The notes under the pieces were generated by a model, which was given only the letters and a program-made list of their open reading frames with translations, was not told the origin of the DNA and did not search any database. A stretch of 64,000 bases of DNA, from NCBI GenBank assembly GCA_035578905.1, contig JAQJVL010000611.1, positions 362,001 to 426,000 on the forward strand, read 5' to 3'. This stretch comes from Stictocephala bisonia (lineage: Eukaryota > Arthropoda > Insecta > Hemiptera > Membracidae). Of the stretch, positions 36,401-44,356 are shown in pieces (within the stretch, counting starts at the first letter, position 1; the number at the start of each line of letters is the position of its first letter). A program made the position numbers and the translations under genes.

Positions 36401-37732
36401 CAATATGGCTGATTTAAATATCTGAGCAAGATTTATCTTTCCCCCTGCATTCAAGTGTAAGCCCTGTTTGGTGTAATGTTTTCGTTTGAACTGAGTTTTA
36501 AGGTTGATCAAACAGATATTCTTTGTATTGTGTTTGGAAGTGGTGTTTATTAATTTTCTCAACAAGTTGTTTGCTGTTGCTATGTGCTTCTGTAAATCTA
36601 CATCATGTCTATCTGGAATGGTACAAAAAAATAGTTTAGGCTTGCACTGGTTAGGTAGCATCTCCATAGCTCGCCGCATGGTTGATTGGTATTGTGCGCG
36701 TGTGTCTACATCATTGGTCCCCCCCATTACAATTACAATATCACGTTCATTCATGTGTTGGCATTCGCCCGCTAATTTAGATACAAGGTGTTGTAGTTTT
36801 CCATTCGGCACGAATTCCACTTTTAATTCAAAATTACTTGGAAGTCTTTCCTCCAACAATTCAAGGATACCTCTACCATGACTATCCGCTACAATGTAAA
36901 CTTTAAATTTTTCTACAGGTTGTGGTTCTACTTTGGTCAATCTAGCTACTGTCTCGACTGATCCTAATTTTAAATTCACTGGTACAACTACTTCCTCGTT
37001 ACTTACATTAACCAATTTTGCCCAACAACAATTCTTCACAACTTTGGTGAGAGTCCTAGCTAAGTATACCCCGTGTGTAGTTAAGTCAACAGGCTCTACT
37101 ATGACTTCATGTCCCTCTAGGTTTCCCTGTACTGCTTTATTCTTACTTAGTTTCACGCGAACTAACTTCTCGCTTCGCGCTGGCACGGTATTGTTAGCCA
37201 CACAGTATGCGGAACTCTCTACTGAATAATGGGTCGGTTTATTAATCCCTTGGGACACGGTATTGTTGTACTTCGTTCTAATGGAACGATGCGGGTCGGG
37301 TACCGCTTCCCCCTTCGACAGTTGGTTCAACCAAACCTCCTGCCCGAAAAGCTTAAGCACGCCCTGTTCCAAATGAATACTACCGTTCCCCTCACGCAAG
37401 ATGTCACACCCTATTACAGCTAGATAACCCTTAGGTAGATTTCCAACAACAAAATTCCCCGGTACTTTAACCCCTGGTTTTAAATTTAGTGTGATTTTTT
37501 GTCGGCCATAAATCTTTAAAGTTTGCCCTGATATTCCCCGGATAATGACATCAGGTTCGCTCAACTTGGCAGAAGAAGCTCCCCTTTTTATTAGAGATAC
37601 TTGTGCCCCAGTATCAATCAGAACCTTACCCTCAGCCCCTTCAATTTGTCCTATTGCTACTAGTTCCTCAATTAAATTTTTTATTTCTGGCACAATTCGT
37701 ACATGTTTTTCACCGATAATTTGTCTGGTCAC
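33458..37732 (-). CDS. pol: Gypsy Pol: protease, SGNH-like domain, RT, RNase H, integrase
   Basis: Intact 1,424-codon frame. The displayed first codon is GTG; the frame is open further upstream and lies -1 relative to gag, so Pol is probably made as a Gag-Pol frameshift product. Domains: aspartic protease with DTG at 40-42; an SGNH/GDSL-hydrolase-like domain at about 277-445 (ADSHGRG with Ser284, PNGK, GGTND with Asn340, GLHLN with His426); reverse transcriptase about 520-690 with YLDD at 676-679; RNase H about 820-940 (Asp825, Glu864, Asp891, Asp934); integrase with H1008/H1015/C1045/C1048 zinc finger and Asp1078, Asp1138, Glu1174 (35 residues between the last two); GPY/F module at 1313. No chromodomain is visible. 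All key catalytic residues of PR, RT, RNase H and IN are present, and the copy may be functional. The SGNH-like insertion is unusual for Gypsy Pol. Confidence 0.95.
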   Translation of the reverse strand: MTRQIIGEKHVRIVPEIKNLIEELVAIGQIEGAEGKVLIDTGAQVSLIKRGASSAKLSEPDVIIRGISGQTLKIYGRQKITLNLKPGVKVPGNFVVGNLPKGYLAVIGCDILREGNGSIHLEQGVLKLFGQEVWLNQLSKGEAVPDPHRSIRTKYNNTVSQGINKPTHYSVESSAYCVANNTVPARSEKLVRVKLSKNKAVQGNLEGHEVIVEPVDLTTHGVYLARTLTKVVKNCCWAKLVNVSNEEVVVPVNLKLGSVETVARLTKVEPQPVEKFKVYIVADSHGRGILELLEERLPSNFELKVEFVPNGKLQHLVSKLAGECQHMNERDIVIVMGGTNDVDTRAQYQSTMRRAMEMLPNQCKPKLFFCTIPDRHDVDLQKHIATANNLLRKLINTTSKHNTKNICLINLKTQFKRKHYTKQGLHLNAGGKINLAQIFKSAILKHHSEVGRKVNRIVLCDKQEFESSLTEKLKHLDSSVQGQMHAVLSKYKNILSYNEDQPLGCTSAVKHTINTGNAPPLYKKAYRVPFHQKPILDKLIQDQLDQGIIVPSHSPWASPVVIVPKKSADGTPKWRFCVDFRGVNALTVPDVYPLPNITETLDSLGGCRYFTTLDLRSGYHQIPMDENSKAKTGFNVPGGHYEYSVMPFGLCSAPATFQRLMDSVLMGLKGEKCLVYLDDIILFSRDIKSHIQSLDEVLGKLQAVNLCVQLNKCKFAVGEVDYLGHKISSRGVEPDNAKVRAVREFPVPKTVKDVRSFLGLAGYYRRFIESFAEIGRPLFDLTRQGTEFNWTENCQIAFDQLKQKLMTAPVLVFPSFDKPFILSTDASKQALGAVLSQEIDGQEHPVAYASRTLFPAEKNYSTTELELLGLVWSTKYFRCYLLGRPFKVITDHAALKWMLSLKDPSSRLMRWALRLAEFDYTVEHKAGKRHTNADGLSRAVNVVRQEIRPIIDLERIRQHQRDDPHIQDLRQGKSFRMSPEKILYRQSGGSNRIVVPATLVAEVIRLNHDLPTAGHAAVAKTLERVRDKFWWKGMEKDVLDYVRSCRSCSQRTNHGKTKAPLGNIFNEPTSPFEVIATDIVGPLPISESRNIYILSVMDHFTRYCEFIPLPDQTAENVARALVQRVITKFGVPKSLVTDQGSNFTSELIRQLCKFLHVRKIQTTGFHPQSNGRLERVHATISKMLSHFVNRQQTDWDEYLPYITMAYNSQVHESTGYSPHELVFGRKMAVPLEADLTITDSTLLYDNHVEALRDKLKQAYEFATSWKSRARGRNERQYNKKVKQSMYHEGQLVLLHTPSLGRHRVKKLARLWKGPYKVVEVISPLNVKLRIGKREVIIHVNRIKPYITRKQDRDEGCSRPCEEEREEQMTVEDDSNSKRDDSPSVPRMAPLAPSRVGEHSGTQRNRRERRRPAKFDDYDLNGGTD

Positions 37733-37764
37733 CGCCTGTTTGGGTCGCTGATATACAGCGCTTC

Positions 37765-38718
37765 CTAGTCTCGGGGGGTCGTGTCGGCGTTCACACTGGC
37801 CCCTGATTCGTTTCCCGAACGCTGGTGGTCTGCGCTCAAGCGCACGCGACAGTCGCGTTGTCTATGTCCGACTCTCCCACATCGCCAACATGACACACTA
37901 TTTCGCGGCGATCCACCACCTCGACTTCTACAGTCCCGCGATACGTGCCCTTTCTGATGGCATTTAAAACATGTCATCTCTGTCTGGAAAACTTTCTTCT
38001 CCGCAGTAGACTGACCCCCTTTTAGTAGATATTCAATTGCCACGGCGGTGGTAATGGCATCCCGTATGGTGGTTGGGAATTTTAGCCGCGTTTGTTCGCC
38101 TACTTGGCCCACCAAACCTCTCACGAACGAGTCAAGCGCCCGCCTATCTCCTTCCTCACGCAACGCCTTATTCACTTCAGCATTCGCGGTCACCCGCACT
38201 GTCTTTTCATTAAGACATTTAACACGGTCGGCAAAAGCCTCAATTGTTTCACCTCGTCGCTGTTGTACGACCGAGAGTTGCTGGTAGTATGACTGTTGTG
38301 GTGCTTTGTCGCTAAAACGCTGAATCAAAGATTCTCGGAACGCCTCATAGTTACCTAATTTAGCCTGATCTTCTCCTGTTATGAATTTCTGCGCGTTTCC
38401 CTTCAACTTTAGTTTGGCTATTTTTAGTTTCTCGGCGTCTCCCCAATTACTTAATTCTCCAACATCCTCGATACTTTGGAGGAAATGATAAACTTCGTCC
38501 GGCTTATCTCCATCGAACTCTCCTATTGTCCCCACTAATGAAAAGTCCGGCTTCGTTCCTGCCGTTTCGACTATTCCCCTCATAGTTCGGTCCAGCTGAT
38601 CCACAAAAGGTGGTACTTCCTCAGCTGCCGAAGCTACAGTAGCTAATTGTTGATGCAGTTCGTTTATTGCATCCTGGATCTCCATATCCCGTCCCCCAAG
38701 GCTCACGCGTCCGGCCAT
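37765..38718 (-). CDS. gag: Gypsy Gag with two zinc knuckles
   Basis: 317 codons with an ATG start at 38,718 and a TAG stop. The middle (about residues 95-200) has the Retrotrans_gag-type capsid pattern, with L-K-G-N-A at 107-111 and F-R-E-S-L around residue 127. Near the C terminus are two CCHC zinc knuckles, C-F-K-C-H-Q-K-G-H-V-S-R-D-C and C-W-R-C-G-R-V-G-H-R-Q-R-D-C, which bind the genomic RNA during particle assembly. It is followed 33 bp later by the displayed start of pol in the -1 frame. The frame is undamaged. Confidence 0.93.
   Translation of the reverse strand: MAGRVSLGGRDMEIQDAINELHQQLATVASAAEEVPPFVDQLDRTMRGIVETAGTKPDFSLVGTIGEFDGDKPDEVYHFLQSIEDVGELSNWGDAEKLKIAKLKLKGNAQKFITGEDQAKLGNYEAFRESLIQRFSDKAPQQSYYQQLSVVQQRRGETIEAFADRVKCLNEKTVRVTANAEVNKALREEGDRRALDSFVRGLVGQVGEQTRLKFPTTIRDAITTAVAIEYLLKGGQSTAEKKVFQTEMTCFKCHQKGHVSRDCRSRGGGSPRNSVSCWRCGRVGHRQRDCRVRLSADHQRSGNESGASVNADTTPRD
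37773..37778 (-). promoter_or_regulatory. Candidate -1 frameshift site in the gag/pol overlap
   Basis: C6 (in ACG-ACC-CCC-CGA, gag frame) lies two codons before the gag TAG. The pol frame is open from upstream of this point, so a -1 slip here would fuse Gag to Pol. It is not a classical X-XXY-YYZ heptamer, and other positions in the overlap are possible. Confidence 0.35.
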
Positions 38719-39615
38719 AGTAATTTATTGAGAAATCTACTCGAGATAATGCAAATATAAAATGGCGCAGTACAACAAATATATTCTAATATGACATTCA
38801 ATGTATGATCACAAAGCCCTAAGAGTGCAGTGGGTAGCTTGCTCTCGAAATACAAAAAGCGGTTCTCTTATTTTATTCAAGCTACTGGTTTATTAGCACA
38901 CCCCCTCACTTTTACTATAATTCCTTAAAATTATAAAACACTGTTTAGTACCTAATCAATTTGGACTGTATCTTAGAATAATATTTTACTTATATTTATT
39001 TATGCTGAAAGTGGGTATAATCTTTCGCCTTATCTCTCAATTGATTCGACCTGCATGCTTATAGTACGACAGTATCTGGTTTCACACTACAGTACTTACA
39101 ATCAACTCAATGTTAAACAATATAAATTAACCAACAATGTTACTACAACCAATTTCACAATTACTTATAACCAGATAATTTCACTGTCACCAGCCTTATA
39201 AGCATGTGCCCTCAATTTACCGGTACCTAGACAGGCTATGATTATACCTCATTAGTGTACAATTTAAAATATAACAACTCTAACAATTAAATTTAAATTC
39301 AGTCAACACCTCTAAATTATTCAATAATTAAAATTAAAATTTTGAAAACAACTTATATTTCCTTTGTAATTACTTTAATCTTCAAATTAAGGTTTTAATT
39401 TAATTACTTTTCCAGAATACAATATTTCTTTTATAATTAATTAACTCTTCAAATTAAGTATTTAATTAAATTACTTTTCCAGAATACAACACTGGTGCAC
39501 TTAGAGTACACTTACTTACTCATTACTTATTAAAGGTGTGACTCCACTTTATGCTATTAATTAAATTGGAACATACTCACAGTAAACTCCTATTGGTGTT
39601 ATTTTCGCAAACACA
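38719..39615 (-). other. 5' untranslated leader of the LTR element
   Basis: About 0.9 kb between the primer binding site and the gag ATG. AT-rich, no open frame. It contains an internal duplication: AATTAAATTACTTTTCCAGAATACAA occurs in two versions near 39,400 and 39,465. Confidence 0.6.
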
Positions 39616-39632
39616 CCCCACACCTGACACCA
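39616..39632 (-). promoter_or_regulatory. Primer binding site
   Basis: On the minus strand TGGTGTCAGGTGTGGGG begins two bases after the 5' LTR ends. TGG pairs with the tRNA CCA tail. The sequence most resembles tRNA-Leu-type primer sites of other animal Gypsy elements, from memory and not verified against a tRNA set. Confidence 0.75.
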
Positions 39633-39634
39633 TT

Positions 39635-40733
39635 TGTGACACCTGACACCTTGATGAGGGTAGTTACGCACCAGCTGGAGAAATAACTCACAAAAACTGA
39701 TGGTTCACCACACTGACAGAGTTCGTGGACTTTACCGGAGTGTATTCCGTATACTGAATTTAATAAATTATTCACAATATTACCTAAAACGTAGTGCTGG
39801 TTGGCCTAATAGATGGATCGGTTGGGAGCTTTTTTATTGAAAACAGCAACACAATTATAGGTAATATGAGTGTTTTATTAATAACAATTGTTAAGTTTTA
39901 GTGAATTTAGAACCTTGACACAAGTTAATTTACAAGTTTACAGTTAGTATGAAATCTTTTAAAATAAACAATATGAAATTAATATAATTTGTAGTTAGTT
40001 ACAACGTGGTTATTCTAAGATACAACAATTTAAATTCAAACAAATCTAATTTCAATTATTAATTAACGGCGCTTGCCATTGTCTGTGCTGTCTATAAATG
40101 AATTTAGAATTGAGTTACGGTTACAAATTAAACATGATTACTGAAAACTAATACGCGAATTTACATAAATTGAACAGACATGGCAAGCCCGGGAATCAAG
40201 GGGAAACCGCGCTACTTACTACATGTACTCGCGATCACGGTTGCAGACAGACAGATCGAGAGGGCTGGCTTCATCCCCAAGCCAGTATTAGAAATATTGT
40301 CAACCAACCACGTGAAAGAACGTTTGATCGTATGACTTTCTAGGCCGTATGGTGCTGCCCTCCAGCCCTGAACGATTCATCAAGTAACTAACATTGGTAT
40401 GTTAGGGTTACTGGAACGTTGCAATATCTCTCAGTTTTCGAGTCTTGGGCTGCAATTGGAAGTCACGTGACATCACGCCACCACATTCCATACCGGCCTG
40501 CTACAGATAAATCAATACTTTTGCCTTTCCCACTGAACCCAGTATTCACTCATATTAATTTAAAATGGTGTAACAAAAACTAAAGGGAGGCAAAATTTAA
40601 TTATTATTATTAAATTTGAAGTTACATTAAAACACAAAAACAAATAGAGGGTGTAATTTATTTTATTTTATTTAGACGGCCCACAAAGGTGGTATTTTCA
40701 TTTATTTATTCAATAAATTAACGGGCCGTCACA
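39635..40733 (-). repeat. LTR copy 2 (5' LTR of the minus-strand element)
   Basis: 1,099 bp, TGTGACACC to GGCCGTCACA on the plus strand. Next to it are the primer binding site inside and the TAGG target duplication outside. It is presumably the promoter of the element. A GACGGCCC...GGGCCGTC hairpin lies just inside the U3 end. Confidence 0.97.
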
Positions 40734-40737
40734 TAGG
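40734..40737. repeat. Target-site duplication TAGG, right
   Basis: Partner of 28,893-28,896; the PLE sequence resumes with TTTCCGGTTTACCG. Confidence 0.9.
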
Positions 40738-42266
40738 TTTCCGGTTTACCGAGTGGCCTATTCGTCCATCTCGTCTTCTCACAGTTAAAACGTCAAGGAA
40801 AGGCAAACTTCCGTTATTCTAGATTTCCATTGTGAACTTGATATTAGAGTGAATAGAATTGATATGGTGCAGAAAATCATCCAATCTCTCTCTATCATGT
40901 GGCCATACAGCCCAAACATCGTCTACATATCGATACCATGCCTTTGGTTTCAAATCAGACGTTTCAAGTGCCTTCTTTTCAAATTTTTCCATATAAAGAT
41001 TAGCTGCAACTGGAGATAGAGGTGATCCCATAGCTGCCCCCTCAGTTTGTTCATAGAACTTCCCATCGAAGAAGAAATAAGTTGATGTGAGGCATAGTTC
41101 AGCTAGCTCTGCTAAATCGTTGTTAAGAATTTCCTTGATTATTTCAATTGTTTCAGGTACTGGAACCTTAGTGAACAATGATTCTACATCAAAACTTACT
41201 AGTATGTCAGTATCTTGCAACTTCTGTTGGCTGATAAAATGTCTAGAATCTCTAACAAATGACCCAGTTTTTCCTACAACTTCAAGTCAAATCTGACTTA
41301 ACCAATTTTGATACACTTGAAGCAATTCTTTTAGTCGGATTTCTTACTAATTTATATGGACCGTTATTAATCATATATTTCATTTTGACTTTATAATCTT
41401 CCATCTTCATAATTACTGTTGCATTTCCTTTATCTGATGGTATAACTATTCTTGAGTCATCTTCTTTCAAAGCCCTCAATGCAATTTTTTCGTCCCTAGA
41501 GAGATTAGATTTTGGCGGCCGAGCTTTCCTGAGCACCACTGATACATCCTGACTAATCTCTTCAGCTTTTTCCGATGGTAAATCCTTTATCACTTCTTCT
41601 ACAGAGCAAATAATTTCTTCAGCTGGAATTTTATTAGGCACTACTGCATAGTTAAATCCTTTCATAAGTAAAGAAGTTATGGGTTGATCTAAGGTATCTT
41701 CAGTTAAATTAATTATAATTGTGCTAACGTCCAATTGACTTTCTGAAAAATTGTTTTTACAGTATTCATCTTGTAGCTTGGTATATTTCTTCTTGTGATT
41801 CTCTGTAGTTAACTGGAGAACTCTCTATGATTTTTCTTTGTTAAGGTTTTGAATAATCTCCCAATCGGCTGAACTAAGGACACTTGATAATTCTTCTTGA
41901 AGCCTTACTATTTCATTATTAATTTTGAACAATTCGTGTCTTGTTTTGCCAATTTCCCTTCTTAGAATTAACATTTCTGCTTTTTTCACGATACTTTTGA
42001 TAAAACCGTTTATTTTGTGGTGTTTCAGTTTTACACAGTTGGGTGATATGTTGTTATCTCTGCAACGCTTCAGAAAAGCTAAACTTGCGATACTTTTACT
42101 GTGTTTTACATTCATTAGTTCGTATAAACGTGTTTTCTTGAATATATCCTCCCCGTAGAGGAACTTAATCTTAGAACTTAGGCTTAAGCGGCCGGTGTCA
42201 TAACTAGAATCTACAGTTTCCAGTGACAACCATGTCAAGGTACTATGTACAATATTTACAATATTG
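40734..42266 (-). pseudogene. Penelope-like element copy A, 5' part (N-terminal region and RT)
   Basis: On the minus strand, from 42,266 downward: a leader matching the 3' terminal repeat of copy B; an N-terminal domain (42,271-41,825, with basic and coiled-coil-like K/E/L-rich stretches); an in-frame TAG (K-S-stop-R); a further 150 codons with the conserved D-E-K-I-A-L-R-A-L-K and I-P-S-D-K-G-N-A-T-V block; then RT. Compared with copy B it lacks about 170 bp (B 42,643-42,810, including the L-P-K-I-H-K motif), which also breaks the frame. The rest of RT is present, with S-F-D-V-E-S-L-F, A-M-G-S-P-L-S-P and R-Y-V-D-D. It ends with F-T-M-E-I followed by a TAG shared with copy B. Continues at 28,896. 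Confidence 0.88.
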
Positions 42267-42277
42267 TACATAGTACC
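42239..42277. repeat. Palindromic junction between the two PLE copies
   Basis: GGTACTATGTACAATATT, spacer TAC, then the exact complement. Each arm is the start of the PLE terminal repeat, so the two copies meet head to head here. Confidence 0.9.
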
Positions 42278-42299
42278 TGGAAGCCTGGAAGTGGAATAT

Positions 42300-44093
42300 A
42301 AAATTCCAGCTGAAGAAATTATTTGCTCTGTAGAAGAAGTGATAAAGGATTTACCACCGGAAAAAGCTGAATAGATTAGACAAGATGTATCAGTGGTGCT
42401 CAGGAAAGCTCGGCCGCCAAAATCTAATCTCTCTAGGGATGAAAAAGTTGCATTGAGGGCTTTGAAAGAAGATGACTCAAGAATAGTTATACCATCAGAT
42501 AAAGGAAATGCAACAGTAATTATGAAGACGGAAGATTATAAAGTTAAAATGAAAGATATGATTAATAACGGTCCATATAAATTAGTAAGAAATCCGACTA
42601 AAAGAATTGCTTCAAGTGTATCAAAATTGGTTGAGTCAAATCCTAATTTTAACAATAAGATAAAAGGACAATTAATAAATTCTGACCCTAGGCCACCACT
42701 ATTGTACGGATTACCTAAGATACATAAAGAAAATATACCGATGAGACCTATAGTAAGTTCCATAGGATCACCTACTTATAATTTAGCCAAGTTTATATCA
42801 AAACAACTAAGTGAAGTTGTAGGAAAAACTGAGTCATTTGTTAGAGATTCTAGACATTTTATCAGCCTTATCAGCCAACAGAAGTTGCAAGATACTGACA
42901 TACTAGTAAGTTTTGATGTAGAATCATTGTTCACTAAGGTTCCAGTACCTGAAACAATTGAAATAATCAAGGAAATTCTTAACAACGATTTAGCAGAGCT
43001 AGCTGAACTATGCCTCACATCAACTTATTTCTTCTTCGATGGGAAGTTCTATGAACAAACTGAGGGGGCAGCTATGGGATCACCTCTATCTCCAGTTGCA
43101 GCTAATCTTTATATGGAAAAATTTGAAAAGAAGGCACTTGAAACGTCTGATTTGAAACCAAAGGCATGGTATCGATATGTAGACGATGTTTGGGCTGTAT
43201 GGCCACATGGTAGAGAGAGATTGGATGATTTTCTGCACCATATCAATTCTATTCACTCTAATATCAAGTTCACAATGGAAATCTAGAATAACGGAAGTTT
43301 GCCTTTCCTTGACGTTTTAACTGTGAGAAGACGAGATGGACGAATAGGCCACTCGGTAAACCGGAAACCTACACATACCAATAGATATTTAAATGCTGCT
43401 TCCCATCATCATCCGGCACAGAAGAATGCAGTTTTAAACACTTTAATCAATCGAGCCATTCACATTTCAGACCAAAATAGTTGGAAGAATGAAAGACAAA
43501 TATTACATTCAACATTAAAACAGAACGGATATTCAGTTAGAGAAATCAATAACACTATTGGAAAACAGTTCAAGAGGAAAGAACAAGACAATAGAATAGA
43601 TACAAGACAAGATAAGGATATCTCAAAAAAGGCGTATCTACCTTACATAAAGGGAACAACGGAAAAGATTGGCAGGCTATTAAGTAAAGAAAATATAAAA
43701 ACCATTTACAAGCCACCGAATAGATTAAAGAATTTTCTGAGGCCAGTCAAAGATAAAATTCCACTAGCTATGCCTGGAGTATATGAAATACCTTGTAGTT
43801 GCGGGTCATTCTACATAGGGAAAACCAAGAGGTTAATTTCCACAAGGATTAAGGAACATATAAGGCATACTAAGAATGAAGATACGGAAAAGTCTGCTGT
43901 TGCTGAACATAGCACAAAAAGTAATCATGGAATTTTATTTGACAAAACTAAAGTCCTTGCCAACATCCCACATTACTACCCGAGAATCATAAGAGAAGCA
44001 ATAGAAATATATAAAAGAAGAAATAATTTTAATAAAGATGATAGTATACGGCTGCCAAAGACATGGGAACCCATTTTAAGTAAATTGAAATAA
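42300..44093 (+). pseudogene. PLE copy B polyprotein: RT plus GIY-YIG endonuclease, two TAG stops
   Basis: One continuous frame interrupted only by TAG at 42,372 and TAG at 43,284; it ends at TAA 44,091-44,093. Between the stops (297 codons from 42,393) lies RT: L-Y-G-L-P-K-I-H-K (104-112), S-F-D-V-E-S-L-F-T-K (173-182), G-A-A-M-G-S-P-L-S-P (225-234) and R-Y-V-D-D (261-265). After the second stop the frame continues N-N-G-S-L-P-F-L-D-V and reaches GIY-YIG: G-V-Y, the C-S-C finger, F-Y-I-G, then R-I-K-E-H, about 155-230 residues past 43,299. Copy A has GAG at the first stop, but the second TAG is in both copies. Apart from these two codons and the missing N terminus the frame is well preserved. 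Confidence 0.88.
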
Positions 44094-44249
44094 AATGGAA
44101 GAGTCAGCCATATTGATTTTTCGGCCAATGGCCGTAGGTCACGTGGGTCGTGCCTTCGCCCCCCCTCTCCACCATACCTGCCAACCAGTCCCCACCCCAC
44201 CATCTGTTATAAAGCTGGAAGGTCACTTGCCGATTTCAGTCTCAGAGAA

Positions 44250-44292
44250 ACCACTGAGGATGCCACATCACAGTATGGGCGAAACGTCTGGT
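44250..44292 (+). ncRNA. Candidate minimal hammerhead ribozyme in the PLE 3' end
   Basis: The order is ACCA, CTGAGGA, T, GCC-loop-GGC, GAAAC, GTC, TGGT. CUGAGGA fits the CUGANGA box, GCC/GGC makes a short stem II, and GAAAC-GUC gives the palindromic ACGU stem III with GUC as cleavage triplet. ACCA (44,250-44,253) pairs with UGGU (44,289-44,292) as stem I. Predicted cleavage is after C44,288. The motif sits just before the terminal repeat, where PLE hammerheads are known. Like the motif at 22.8 kb, it has an extra U after the CUGANGA box. Confidence 0.65.
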
Positions 44293-44356
44293 CATATTGT
44301 AAATAGTGTACATAGTACCTTGACGCGGTTGTCACCGGAAACTGTAGATTCTAGTT

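Larger units (their letters stand above)
28897..40733 (-). mobile_element. Composite Ty3/Gypsy LTR retrotransposon with three LTRs, inserted in a PLE
   Basis: An 11,837-bp insertion bounded by TAGG duplications. Order on the plus strand: LTR in plus orientation (28,897-29,995), 475-bp foreign segment ending in A29 (29,996-30,470), LTR in minus orientation (30,471-31,569), polypurine tract, pol, gag, primer binding site, LTR in minus orientation (39,635-40,733). The right-hand 9.3-10.3 kb (30,471-40,733) is a structurally complete minus-strand element with intact gag and pol. The left LTR plus segment is an extra inverted appendage, yet it lies inside the target duplication. The LTRs appear almost identical, so the insertion is recent. 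Confidence 0.93.
42266..44356 (+). mobile_element. Penelope-like element copy B
   Basis: Plus-strand PLE. It starts with the first bases of the terminal repeat (AATATTGTACATAGTACCT), then jumps after about 20 bp of other sequence to AAAATTCCAGCTGAAG, inside the coding region, so the N-terminal part present in copy A is missing. The 3' end carries a hammerhead-like motif and a terminal repeat (44,290-44,356) that matches the 5' leader of copy A (GTACATAGTACCTTGAC, GAAACTGTAGATTCTAGTT). This is the direct-repeat organisation known for PLEs. Confidence 0.88.

Noticed and set aside
33069..38292. Plus-strand frames of 60-125 codons opposite gag and pol
   Set aside because: They are antisense shadows of the retroelement genes, mostly without ATG starts, and show no domain.
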